NCBI RefSeq assembly: GCF_000521785.1
Contig: NZ_JALZ01000026.1
Span: 1 to 36,673, forward strand
Direction: 5' to 3'
Source: Roseivivax halodurans JCM 10272
GTDB taxonomy: Bacteria > Pseudomonadota > Alphaproteobacteria > Rhodobacterales > Rhodobacteraceae
DNA length: 36,673 nucleotides
Shown: positions 8,158 to 16,550 of the stretch, piece after piece
Layout of the letters: the number at the start of each line of letters is the position of its first letter
How positions within the stretch are numbered: position 1 is the stretch's first letter
Notes under the pieces: generated by a model
Databases searched by the model: none
The model's input: only the letters and a program-made list of their open reading frames with translations
What the model was told of the DNA's origin: nothing
Program-made: the position numbers and the translations under genes

Positions 8158-8918
8158 TGTTCGAGCTTCGGGACATCTCGAAGCGCCATGGCGGGCGGGA
8201 GGTGCTGGGCATCGACCGCCTGTCCCTGGGCGGCGAGGGCGTGACGGCCATCCTCGGTCAGAACGGCTCGGGCAAATCGACGCTGCTGTCCCTGCTCGCC
8301 CGCCAGGCGCGGCCGGATACCGGAGAGATCGACCTTTCCGGTGCACCGCTCGCCGGGCCCGGCCAGCGCGCTTTCGCGCGTCAGGTCGCCTATCTGCCGC
8401 AGCGGTTGCCGCCGGTGCCGGGCCTGACCGTGCGCGAGCTTGCGGGCCTCGGGCGGTTCGCCTGGCGCGGAGCTTTCGGCCGGTGGACAGTCGAGGATCG
8501 CGCCGCGGTGGAGACCGGTCTTGCCGAAACCGGCGCGACGGGCTTTGCGGACACGCTGGCCGACGATCTCTCGGGGGGCGAGCGACAGCGGGCCTGGATC
8601 TCCATGCTTCTGGCGCAGGACGCGCCGGTGCTGCTTCTCGACGAGCCGACGGCGGCGCTCGACCTTGCCCATGCCTACGAGGTGATGGCCCTGCTGCGCC
8701 GCACCTCGCGGGACGGCGGCCGCAAGGTGATCGTCGTTCTCCACGACGTGAACCTCGCCACGCGCTTCTCGGACCGGATCGTCGCGCTCCGCGGCGGAGA
8801 GGTGGCGTTCGACGGCGCCCCCGGAGATTTCCTCGCGCCGGGCACGCTTCGGACGCTCTACGACATCGAGATGGCGCTGGTCGAGGGCCCCTCCGGGCCG
8901 GTGGCCGTCGTCGCCTGA
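8157..8918 (+). CDS. Ferric-siderophore ABC transporter ATPase (FecE/FhuC type)
   Basis: The 253-residue ATPase is complete. Walker A is GQNGSGKS at 34-41, the Q-loop is YLPQR near 79-83, the ABC signature LSGGERQ is at 138-144, Walker B is VLLLDE at 158-163 and the switch histidine is H196 (VLHDVNLA). It matches the FepC/FhuC/FecE family, which powers iron-chelate and vitamin B12 importers. It starts inside the receptor stop (TGATG), without a clear ribosome site of its own, so translation is probably coupled. The partners are the two binding proteins and the fused permease downstream. Confidence 0.92.
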   Translation: MFELRDISKRHGGREVLGIDRLSLGGEGVTAILGQNGSGKSTLLSLLARQARPDTGEIDLSGAPLAGPGQRAFARQVAYLPQRLPPVPGLTVRELAGLGRFAWRGAFGRWTVEDRAAVETGLAETGATGFADTLADDLSGGERQRAWISMLLAQDAPVLLLDEPTAALDLAHAYEVMALLRRTSRDGGRKVIVVLHDVNLATRFSDRIVALRGGEVAFDGAPGDFLAPGTLRTLYDIEMALVEGPSGPVAVVA

Positions 8919-8943
8919 CCCAATTCCGAAAGGATCCCTCCCC

Positions 8944-9816
8944 ATGCTGCGCATCGCCGCGCTTCTTCTGTGTCTCTCGACATCGGCCATGGCGCGGGAC
9001 AACCCGCCAGGCCGTGTTGCCGCCCTGAGCTGGGGGCTCGCGGAAACTCTGGTGGCGCTCGGCGTCGACCCTGTGGCGGTGGCGGATGTCGAGGGCTACC
9101 GCACCTGGGTCGGAATGCCAGCCCTGCCGGACGGCGTGCGGGACGTCGGCCTCCGGACCGAGCCGAACCTCGAGGCACTCGCGGAGGCGGCGCCGGATCT
9201 CATTCTCGCCTCGGACAACCAGGCGGACATCATCCCGGAGCTGAGCGGGATTGCCGAGGTCTGGCACGTCGAGGGGTTCGATGCCGGGCAGGACAACGCC
9301 GAGGTCGCGCGCCGGACACTTCTGGACCTCGGTGCGAAGCTCGGTCGCGAAGGCGAGGCGCAGGCGATCCTCGACGATGTCGACGCGCGCTTGGCCGCAG
9401 CCGGGGACCGCGTGCGCCGGCATTTCGACGGCAATCCGCCGTCAGTCGTTCCCATCCGCCTTCTGACTCCGACGACGGTCCGCATCCACGGCGCCAACGG
9501 CATGGCCCTGGCGGCTCTCGAGGGCATGGGCCTGACGCACCCCGATCCGGGAGAGCCCACGGAGTGGGGTTTCGTGCAGCGTCCGGTCGAGGATCTTGCG
9601 GTCTACGAGGAGGCGGCGGTCGTCAACTTCGTGCCGTTTCCGGCAAGCGACGAGCTCTTCGGCACGCAGCTCTGGTCGTTCATGCCATTCGTGCGCCATG
9701 GCCGCTTCGCCGAGGCCGGCCCGGTCTGGACCTTCGGAGGGGCCTTGTCGGTCGCCTCGCTTGCCGAAGCCATGGCCGATGCACTCGTGACGATCGATCC
9801 GGAGGCCGTAAGATGA
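8944..9816 (+). CDS. Periplasmic iron-siderophore binding protein 1
   Basis: The 290-residue protein has a signal peptide (about 1-18) and a FhuD/FecB-type cluster A-III fold. The first lobe carries RVAALSWGLAETLVALGV and GLRTEPNLEAL...PDLILAS. A long connecting helix and the second lobe (VRIHGANGMALAALEGMGL, later VEDLAVYEE) follow. No lipobox is present, so it should be soluble in the periplasm. AAAGGA lies about 10 nt before the ATG. The stop overlaps the ATG of a clear paralogue. The role is to deliver ferric siderophore to the permease encoded at 10706. Confidence 0.88.
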   Translation: MLRIAALLLCLSTSAMARDNPPGRVAALSWGLAETLVALGVDPVAVADVEGYRTWVGMPALPDGVRDVGLRTEPNLEALAEAAPDLILASDNQADIIPELSGIAEVWHVEGFDAGQDNAEVARRTLLDLGAKLGREGEAQAILDDVDARLAAAGDRVRRHFDGNPPSVVPIRLLTPTTVRIHGANGMALAALEGMGLTHPDPGEPTEWGFVQRPVEDLAVYEEAAVVNFVPFPASDELFGTQLWSFMPFVRHGRFAEAGPVWTFGGALSVASLAEAMADALVTIDPEAVR

Positions 9817-10709
9817 TCCGCATGCTCGCGCTCGCTTTCGTGCTGCTCGCAAATGCCGCTGGCGCACTCACGATCGAGGACCGCCGAGGCCCACAGGAAT
9901 TCGCATCGATACCGGAGCGCATCGTGGTTCTCGACTGGGCCCTCGCCGAGCAGGTTCTCGATCTCGGTGTCGTTCCCGTCGGCGCGCCGGAACTCGATCT
10001 CTACAGGGACTGGGTCGCGCAGCCCGAGATGCCGGACGGCGTGGAGGATGTCGGCCTGCGCACCGAACCCAATCTCGAACGCATCGCCGCGCTCAATCCC
10101 GACGTCATCATCGCTTCCGACGCGCCGCCGGAAGACGTCGCACGCCTCGAGAGGATCGCGCCGGTGGTGGTGTTCGACGCCTGGTCGGCCGATCACGACA
10201 ACGTCGCCGCGTCCGAAGGGATCTTCCTCGAGATCGCCAGCCTCACGGACCGTACCGAGACGGCCGAGGCCATGATCGACGCCATGGAGGGTGAACTGCA
10301 GGAGCTCCGAACGTGGCTCGGCGAGGCCTTCGGCGGCTCGATCCCCGAGACCGCCGTGATCCGGCTCAATGACGGAGCATCGGTCTGGATCTATGGCGCC
10401 AATTCGATCCCGGTGGCAGCCCTCGAAGCTCTCGGAATTGAGAACGCCCTGCCGCAGCCGCCCTCCCGCTGGGGAGTGGCGCAGAAGCAGGTCGACGCGC
10501 TTGCGGCGGTCGAAAACGGGGCGCTGATCGCGATCCGGCCGCACATGGCCGGGGATGCGCTCTTCGAGACCCCGCTCTGGCGGTTCCTGCCCGCGGTGCA
10601 GCAGGGCATGTTCGCCGAGACGGATCCCGTCTGGAGTTACGGCGGTTACATGTCGCTCCTGCGTCACGCCCGGGCGTTCCATGACGCGCTTCTGCCTCTC
10701 TCCGAATGA
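9813..10709 (+). CDS. Periplasmic iron-siderophore binding protein 2
   Basis: The 298-residue protein has a signal peptide (about 1-18). It is a tandem paralogue of binding protein 1, with aligned landmarks ALAEQVLDLGV, PDGVEDVGLRTEPNLERI, PDVIIASD and IYGANSIPVAALEALGI. Lobe sequences differ enough to suggest a different ligand or a different affinity. The ATG at 9813 overlaps the preceding stop (ATGA); the frame stays open far upstream inside gene 1, but that is shadow sequence. Its own stop overlaps the permease start (ATGA at 10706). Having two binding proteins for one fused permease is the unusual point. Confidence 0.88.
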   Translation: MIRMLALAFVLLANAAGALTIEDRRGPQEFASIPERIVVLDWALAEQVLDLGVVPVGAPELDLYRDWVAQPEMPDGVEDVGLRTEPNLERIAALNPDVIIASDAPPEDVARLERIAPVVVFDAWSADHDNVAASEGIFLEIASLTDRTETAEAMIDAMEGELQELRTWLGEAFGGSIPETAVIRLNDGASVWIYGANSIPVAALEALGIENALPQPPSRWGVAQKQVDALAAVENGALIAIRPHMAGDALFETPLWRFLPAVQQGMFAETDPVWSYGGYMSLLRHARAFHDALLPLSE

Positions 10710-12694
10710 CCTGGACACGTCCGATTGCGCCCGTCGCGCTCGCTCTCGCGGTGGCGCTGATGCATCTGTGGCTCGGTGCGACCGTCGATGCTGCTCGCCT
10801 CTTCGATCTTCTGACGGGCGCCGCGCCGGAAACCTTCGACGACATCCGGGTCACCCAATCGGTTCTCCCGCGGATCGCCATGGGACTGATCGTCGGGGCG
10901 GCGCTCGGCCTTGCGGGCAGCCTCTTCCAGCAGCTCACCGGCAACCGTCTCGCCTCGCCGCTGACGCTCGGAGCCTCCTCCGGAGCCTGGCTCGCCATGG
11001 TGATCGCGACCTTCCTCGCCCCGGCATTTGCGGCAAGCAGCCGGGAATGGATTAGTCTCGCCGGCGCAACCGGCGCCTTCGGTCTCGTTGTCGCCATCGC
11101 GGGGTTACGCGGTCTGATGGGGCTGAAGGCGGTGCTCGCAGGCATGGCGGTGAACCTGCTCCTCGGTGCCGTCGCGGGCGCCATCGTCCTGATGCAGAGC
11201 CCCTATTTCGGCCATCTCTTCGTCTGGGGCGCCGGAGACCTCGGTCAGAGCGGGTGGGGCGCCACGCTATGGGCGGCCCCGCGCCTCGGTCTCGCGGCGG
11301 CAGGGGCGTTCTGCTGCGTCCGGATCCTGACCCTTCTGCGCTCAGGCGCGGGCGGGGCGGAAGCGCGAGGCCTGGCACTCACCCCGTGGCTCACGATGAT
11401 CGCCGCGCTGGCGCTCTTCCTGACCGCGGTGAGCGTCGCGACTGTCGGCATGATCGGCTTCATCGGACTGCTTGCTCCGACCGTGGCCCGGTCCTGCGGT
11501 GCGCGGCGCCCGGCAAGCGAGCTTGCCGCCAGCGCCTTCTGCGGCGCCGCGCTCCTATCGGCGGCCGACATGATCGCGGTCGGCGCGAGCGTTACGCTGC
11601 GCGACATGGTTCCGACCGGGGCCGCCGCGGCGCTTGCCGGCGCTCCGGCCCTGGTTCTGCTCATGAGACGCCGCCTCGGCGCGGCCGACCATGCCCAACT
11701 CGACATGCCGGAAGGGCCGGCAGGGCTGCGCCTCCGTACGCTGACCGGACTTGGCCTTCTGATGGCGGCGGCGCTCCTGCTCGCGATATGCGTGGGGCAG
11801 GGCGATGCAGGCTGGCGGCTGGCATGGCCCGAAGGCGTGACATGGTCGTTCCGCTGGCCCCGGATTCTCGGAGCTGCGGGGGCAGGGGGCGCGATGGCCC
11901 TGTCCGGCGTGGTTCTCCAACGGGTGATCCGCAACCCGCTGGCGAGCCCCTACATTCTCGGCATGTCGTCCGGCGCGACCTTTGCGCTCGTCCTCACCGC
12001 GCTCGTGAGCGGGACTTCCATCTATGCGGCGGGGGCGCCGATTGCGCTTCTGGGGTCGGGGATCGTCCTGGCGATCCTCCTGCTTCTCGTGCGGCGGCAC
12101 GCCAATGCGCCGATGATCGTGGCGCTCGTGGGGATCTCGCTCGGAGCGCTGCTGGACGCCCTGGTGAAGATCGCACTCGCGGCCGGCACGGCCGACAGTT
12201 TTGCGATCCTCGGCTGGCTCGGCGGCTCGACCTACCGCGTCTCCGGAAATGCGGCGCTGACATTGATGATGCTCGCGCTCGTCGCGACGGCCGCGACCTT
12301 CGTCGCGCGGCGATGGCTGACCCTGATCGCGAGCGGTGATGCGGTCGCCGCCGCGCGCGGACTGGCGGTGGTGCGCATCCGGACGGCGTGTCTGTGTCTT
12401 GCCGCAAGTCTCGCGGCCGGAGTGACCGCGATGATGGGCCCGGTCGCCTTTGTCGGGCTTGTGGCGCCTCACGCCGCCACCATGCTCGGTGCGCGGACCG
12501 CGGGCGCGCAGGTCCTCTCCGCCGTATGGCTCGGCGCCGCGTTGATGATCCTGTCCGACTGGCTGGGGCGGACGCTCATCTATCCGATGCAGCTCCCCGC
12601 CGGGACGATCGCGGCCTGCGTCGGGGGTACCTACTTCATCCTGCTGCTTGTCCGACAGAGAACGCGGCGCAACGGTCGCATGTCCGGGCTCTGA
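10706..12694 (+). CDS. fhuB: Fused ferric-siderophore ABC permease (FhuB type)
   Basis: At 662 residues this is twice the length of a FecCD permease. Both halves repeat the family pattern: the first has RIAMGLIVGAALGLAGSLFQQLTGNRLASPLTLGASSGAW, the second RILGAAGAGGAMALSGVVLQRVIRNPLASPYILGMSSGA. Each half ends with MIGFIGLLAPTVAR or MGPVAFVGLVAPHAA, the coupling region. About 18-20 membrane helices are expected. E. coli FhuB has the same fusion, which supports a hydroxamate-siderophore system. The gene overlaps binding protein 2 and ends the operon. I see no convincing terminator after it. Confidence 0.9.
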   Translation: MTWTRPIAPVALALAVALMHLWLGATVDAARLFDLLTGAAPETFDDIRVTQSVLPRIAMGLIVGAALGLAGSLFQQLTGNRLASPLTLGASSGAWLAMVIATFLAPAFAASSREWISLAGATGAFGLVVAIAGLRGLMGLKAVLAGMAVNLLLGAVAGAIVLMQSPYFGHLFVWGAGDLGQSGWGATLWAAPRLGLAAAGAFCCVRILTLLRSGAGGAEARGLALTPWLTMIAALALFLTAVSVATVGMIGFIGLLAPTVARSCGARRPASELAASAFCGAALLSAADMIAVGASVTLRDMVPTGAAAALAGAPALVLLMRRRLGAADHAQLDMPEGPAGLRLRTLTGLGLLMAAALLLAICVGQGDAGWRLAWPEGVTWSFRWPRILGAAGAGGAMALSGVVLQRVIRNPLASPYILGMSSGATFALVLTALVSGTSIYAAGAPIALLGSGIVLAILLLLVRRHANAPMIVALVGISLGALLDALVKIALAAGTADSFAILGWLGGSTYRVSGNAALTLMMLALVATAATFVARRWLTLIASGDAVAAARGLAVVRIRTACLCLAASLAAGVTAMMGPVAFVGLVAPHAATMLGARTAGAQVLSAVWLGAALMILSDWLGRTLIYPMQLPAGTIAACVGGTYFILLLVRQRTRRNGRMSGL

Positions 12695-12989
12695 GCGCAC
12701 CTTCTTGCCTCGGACGGCGTGCCGCGGAAGATACGCAATCGGCCACGCATGCGACGCCGCATCGCGCGACGTGCCGCGTTCTGGGCACGGCAGAGCCCCG
12801 TATCGATCCGATCATGATTTAGATGCGGCTTCCGCCCCGGAGGCTCCTTCGCTCGGCCAGCGCAGGTGATTGGCAGGCCGAACCCGTGGCTTATGCAGGA
12901 CATGTCGGCGATGTGACCGCAGAAGCCTTTCGTCCGCTGCCTGCTTCACCCATGACTGGATCCCGCACAGCAGCCGAAGGGAGGCAATC
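12695..12989 (+). other. Intergenic stretch, no gene recognised
   Basis: This 295-bp gap lies between the permease and the spermidine-synthase-like gene. The frame of the downstream gene stays open back to a TTG at 12870, but the translated extension is arginine- and cysteine-rich and unlike a protein. A small ATGCG/CGCAT hairpin occurs near 12749. I looked for cobalamin, glycine and SAM-II riboswitch cores and found none. A good ribosome-binding sequence (GAAGGGAGG) ends at about 12984. Confidence 0.5.
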
Positions 12990-14429
12990 ATCCGGTTCTC
13001 GATTGCGATTTTCCTGATCCTCGTCCTCTCCGCCGTGGGCCTGACCTACGAGATTGCCGCGGGACGGGTGCTCGCGCCGTTCTTCGGAACCTCGCTGCTG
13101 ACATGGACGGCGGTGATCGCCACGGTCCTCGCAGGCTTCTCGCTTGGCAGCGCGCTCGGCGGGCTCGTGGCGGAGCGCGATCGTTCGGCCGCCATCGGCG
13201 CCGTGCGCACAGCACTGATCGCGACCGCGGTACTCATGGCGCTATCACCGACCTTGCTCGGCCTCGTTCACGCCTTCGGCGCGCGCGGCACCGGCGGGAT
13301 GCTGGTGAGCGTCATCGTGACCTTCTTCCCAGCCTCGGTCTGCGTGACCCTGCCTTCGCCGCTTCTCGCCAAGCTTGCCGTCGAGGCGCGGCCGGGCAGA
13401 GAGGGCTCGTCGCTTGGGTTCGTCCTGGCGGCGGGGTCGGTCGGCGCGATCTTCGGCGCGATCCTCGCGGGCTTCGTCAGCCTGCCGCTCATCGGCTCGA
13501 CCGCGACCTTCGCCGCCTGCGGCATCGCAGCTCTGATGTGCCTGCCATTCATGAAGACCGCCCGGCCGGGCGCCGGACCGCAAGCCGCTGTGGTGATCGC
13601 CGCGGCGGCATTCACGGTTTTTGCGGGTGTCGCCGGAGGATCCGCATGCCGTTACGAATCGGGTCTCTCCTGTCTGCATGTGCTGGAGCAGGGTGCGGAA
13701 GTTCGCCTCATATCGGACGGCACGACCCAGGCGGCGGAGCGCGTTCCGGCAGAGAGCGCACATTCCGACGAAACCACCGATCTTGCGCTTTCCTACACCC
13801 GATGGCTTTGGGCGAGCATGGACCGGGATCTCGGGCCTGACCCTTCGGTGCTCTTCGTCGGTGGAGGGGGCTACACTCTGCCGACGCGACTTCTTGCGTC
13901 GCGACCCGAGGCCCGGGCCGTGGCGGTCGAGATCGATCCGCTGGTGACCGAGGTGGTCCGCCGGCACCTGCCGCGCGCCGCGGCTATGATCGAAGAGGAG
14001 GGGGGCGACGGAGGCGGGCGTCTCGGACTCGTTCATGCCGATGGCCGCGTCTACATCAACGAGACCACACGCCGCTTCGATGCGGCCGTGATGGACGCGT
14101 TTTCGTCCGGATCGGTCCCGGCGCATCTGGTCACGCTCGAGACCTACGAGCGCCTGCGGGCGATCGTCGACGGTCCGGTCTACGTGAACCTGATCGACGC
14201 GCCCGACGGCCCTCTGGCTCGTGGGGTCCACGCGATCCTGGACGAGCTCTACCCGCATGTCCGGGTGGTGGCCGGTCCGATCGGAGCAAGCGGCCGCGGC
14301 AACGTTCTTCTCGCTGCCTCGAACGAGCGGCTCGATCCTCTGGGGGCAGGGCCCGATAACTACACGCCTGCCGAGATTTCGGAGGCGAGGGCCTTCACCG
14401 ACGACCGTGGATGGGTCGGCCATCGGTGA
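12990..14429 (+). CDS. Membrane-anchored spermidine-synthase-like protein, start codon atypical
   Basis: About 479 residues. The N-terminal half (about 1-220) has roughly six or seven hydrophobic helices (FSIAIFLILVLSAVGLTYEIAAGR, then LAGFSLGSALGGLVAE and others). The C-terminal half is a Rossmann fold of the spermidine synthase family, with VLFVGGGGYTLPTRLL near 290, VAVEIDP near 312 and VMDAFSSGSVP. Whether it is a true aminopropyltransferase is uncertain; many such fused proteins are uncharacterised. The homology-expected N-terminus has no ATG, GTG or TTG. A strong GGGAGG is followed by ATC codons at 12987 and 12990. The next in-frame upstream start is TTG 12870, giving 519 residues. The stop lies 30 bp from the convergent hydrolase gene. 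Confidence 0.75.
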   Translation: MRFSIAIFLILVLSAVGLTYEIAAGRVLAPFFGTSLLTWTAVIATVLAGFSLGSALGGLVAERDRSAAIGAVRTALIATAVLMALSPTLLGLVHAFGARGTGGMLVSVIVTFFPASVCVTLPSPLLAKLAVEARPGREGSSLGFVLAAGSVGAIFGAILAGFVSLPLIGSTATFAACGIAALMCLPFMKTARPGAGPQAAVVIAAAAFTVFAGVAGGSACRYESGLSCLHVLEQGAEVRLISDGTTQAAERVPAESAHSDETTDLALSYTRWLWASMDRDLGPDPSVLFVGGGGYTLPTRLLASRPEARAVAVEIDPLVTEVVRRHLPRAAAMIEEEGGDGGGRLGLVHADGRVYINETTRRFDAAVMDAFSSGSVPAHLVTLETYERLRAIVDGPVYVNLIDAPDGPLARGVHAILDELYPHVRVVAGPIGASGRGNVLLAASNERLDPLGAGPDNYTPAEISEARAFTDDRGWVGHR

Positions 14430-14459
14430 GGAAGCGCGGGAGGCCGGCGGAGCTTTCGC

Positions 14460-16475
14460 TCAGGTCATGACCCGGGGAACCGAGACCGACCAGTCGAGAT
14501 CGCGAACGAGCTCCTCGCCGGTCCAGGCGCGCAGGCAGGCCTCGATGTGGAAGTGATCGCGGTCCCCGGTCAGGTGCGTTTCCGTTTCGGTGCGCACGGA
14601 CCAGTCGTCGCGGCTCATCTCATGCACCCAGGTGACACGGCCCGAGGCCGATTGCGGATCCTGGGGCAGGATCGTGTAGATCTCGTGGCCCTCCGCCGAG
14701 TGGCGGAACTCCTGCGCCGAGATCACGGCGTCGCCCTCGTGGTCGCGCACCTCGACAGTCATGCGTCCGGTATCACGGTCCTCGGTCACGACCCACTCCG
14801 CCCTCGGCGGCGCCTGGACGTCGAGCGCGAGTGGCGGCCCCGCGCGCGGAGCCTCGAAATCCGCGGCCATGTCGACTTGCGCGTCGCGCAGCGGCAGCGA
14901 CAACGATGAACGAGCTGGGAGCAGGGTTAGGGTCACCCGCTCCGGCGTCGGCCAAGCGATCGGAAAGTAGCTCGTCGAGACGGAGAGCCGGATCCGGTGG
15001 CCGGCACGGAAAATCTGCGCGACGTGCTTGAACGGGACCTCGACGGTGTAATCCCGCCCGGGCTCGAGCGCCTCGGGGGTCTCATGGCCGTCGCGATGCG
15101 TCAGGTTGAGCAGACCGTAGCTCACGCGCGTCGCAGCGCCGTCGGGTGCGACGTCACTGAGACGAACGGCGACCTGTGCGACCGGCCGATCCACCCGGAA
15201 CGTCATCGTCAGGGTCGCGTCGCCTGCTATGGCGCGGTCCGCCTCCAGGGGGGCGGTCTCGAAGGTGAGGCTGCCCGCGTCGTCGCGGCGCTGGTCGCCC
15301 GGCTGGTCTCCGGGATGGGCGTAGGAACACCATTTGCCACCCTGCAGGCCGACCCAGAGGGGCGAGCATACCGACAGCGCCTCCTCGTCGGGGGCGGTAT
15401 CCGAGCCGAGGGATCCGTCGGACCCGAGGCGGAACGCGGTGCGGGTGACGTTCGGGGAAGGCCACGATGGCTCGGTGATCCAGTGGCCCTCGCGCATGTC
15501 GTAATGGCTGCGGGGCTCGGCGTGATCCTGAAGGAAGAGCCTGAGGGGAGGCTCGTCCATGATCCCTGTCTCCTCGCCCTTCATCCAGTAATCCCACCAG
15601 CGCGTCTCTTCGGTCAACCAGTCGATGGCGGGGCCGGGCTCGCCGAGATAGGGATATTTGTGAGCCCAGGGCCCGATGATCCCCTTGGCGGGCCCGCGCA
15701 GGTTCTCGACCAGCCGGAATACCGACCGGCAATAGCCGTCGGCCCAGCCGCTGACCGCGTAGACCGGCACTTCGACATCGTCCCAGTTCTCGCAGATCGA
15801 GGCGTGCTTCCAGAACTCGTCGCGGGTCTGGTGGTTCATCCACGTCTCGAGCCAGAGGCCCGAACCGTCGAGGCGGGCCTCCCACATCTCGCGCCACCGC
15901 TCGCCCACATGTTTCGGATCGGGCGGCAACGTGTTGATGCCGAACATGACCGACGCCCAGGAAAGCTGATCGCCAAGCAGCGTGCCGCCCATGTAGTGGA
16001 TGTCGTCGGCATATCGGTCGTCGGTCGAGCAGATGGTGACGACCGCCTTCAGGGCCGGAGGACGCAATGCCGCGATCTGCAGGCCGTTGAAGCCGCCCCA
16101 CGAGATGCCGACGATGCCGACGCCGCCGTCGCACCAGCCCTGGTCCGCGATCCAGGCGATGGCATCGCAGCCGTCCTGCAGCTCGATCTCGGTGTACTCG
16201 TCCGTCATCACGCCTTCGGACTCGCCGGTGCCGCGAATGTCGAGCCGCACATAGGCGTAGCCATGACCCGCGAGCCACGGCGCCCGAGCGGCGTCACGCT
16301 CGAGCGTCTTGTCGTTCTTGCGGTAGGGGATGTATTCGAGGATCGCCGGCACCGGGCGCGTCTCAGCGTCCTCCGGCATCCAGATCCGGGCGGCAAGCCG
16401 GGTGCCGTCGGGCATGGGAATCTCGACGTGCTCGAGTTCGCGCACGTCGCGGGTCAGGTCGGTGTCGACTTTCAT
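14460..16475 (-). CDS. CocE/NonD-family alpha/beta-hydrolase (X-Pro peptidase-like)
   Basis: The 671-residue protein has the S15/CocE layout. An alpha/beta-hydrolase core at about 15-320 has YVRLDIRGTGES near 75-86 and the nucleophile elbow GISWGG with Ser125. A C-terminal jelly-roll of the PepX_C type begins near 340 and contains RHGTRI-like strands such as RAGHRIRLSVS. It has no signal peptide, so it is cytoplasmic. Relatives hydrolyse acyl esters or X-Pro peptide bonds; the substrate here is unknown. It is last in the leftward cyanophycin operon, 75 nt after the ATP-grasp gene, suggesting an amide or ester bond in a cyanophycin-related product as target. That link is inference from position. 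Confidence 0.85.
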   Translation of the reverse strand: MKVDTDLTRDVRELEHVEIPMPDGTRLAARIWMPEDAETRPVPAILEYIPYRKNDKTLERDAARAPWLAGHGYAYVRLDIRGTGESEGVMTDEYTEIELQDGCDAIAWIADQGWCDGGVGIVGISWGGFNGLQIAALRPPALKAVVTICSTDDRYADDIHYMGGTLLGDQLSWASVMFGINTLPPDPKHVGERWREMWEARLDGSGLWLETWMNHQTRDEFWKHASICENWDDVEVPVYAVSGWADGYCRSVFRLVENLRGPAKGIIGPWAHKYPYLGEPGPAIDWLTEETRWWDYWMKGEETGIMDEPPLRLFLQDHAEPRSHYDMREGHWITEPSWPSPNVTRTAFRLGSDGSLGSDTAPDEEALSVCSPLWVGLQGGKWCSYAHPGDQPGDQRRDDAGSLTFETAPLEADRAIAGDATLTMTFRVDRPVAQVAVRLSDVAPDGAATRVSYGLLNLTHRDGHETPEALEPGRDYTVEVPFKHVAQIFRAGHRIRLSVSTSYFPIAWPTPERVTLTLLPARSSLSLPLRDAQVDMAADFEAPRAGPPLALDVQAPPRAEWVVTEDRDTGRMTVEVRDHEGDAVISAQEFRHSAEGHEIYTILPQDPQSASGRVTWVHEMSRDDWSVRTETETHLTGDRDHFHIEACLRAWTGEELVRDLDWSVSVPRVMT

Positions 16476-16502
16476 GGAACGTCATCCGATGGAGTTCTGG
16501 AG

Positions 16503-16527
16503 GGGCCCGCACGTTATCGACGGGCCC
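16503..16527 (-). other. GC-rich inverted repeat between ATP-grasp and hydrolase genes
   Basis: GGGCCCG (16503-16509) and CGGGCCC (16521-16527) can pair with an 11-nt loop. No T-tract follows on the minus strand, so it is not a good terminator. It may slow decay or processing of the operon messenger. Confidence 0.4.
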
Positions 16528-16550
16528 GCGCGCAAAGTCTATGGCCTGCG

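Noticed and set aside
7579-9423. Leftward open frame of 614 codons opposite the receptor, ATPase and binding protein
   Set aside because: Crosses three real genes on the other strand and shows only low-complexity Arg/Pro sequence.
11555-12700. Leftward open frame of 381 codons opposite the FhuB-type permease
   Set aside because: The translation is His/Arg/Gln-rich shadow sequence opposite conserved membrane helices.
12695-12989. Riboswitch (cobalamin, SAM-II or glycine) before the spermidine-synthase-like gene
   Set aside because: The gap has GC-rich words that recall a B12 box at first sight, but the conserved GCCACTG and GAGACCTGCC cores are missing and no paired-element order could be traced.
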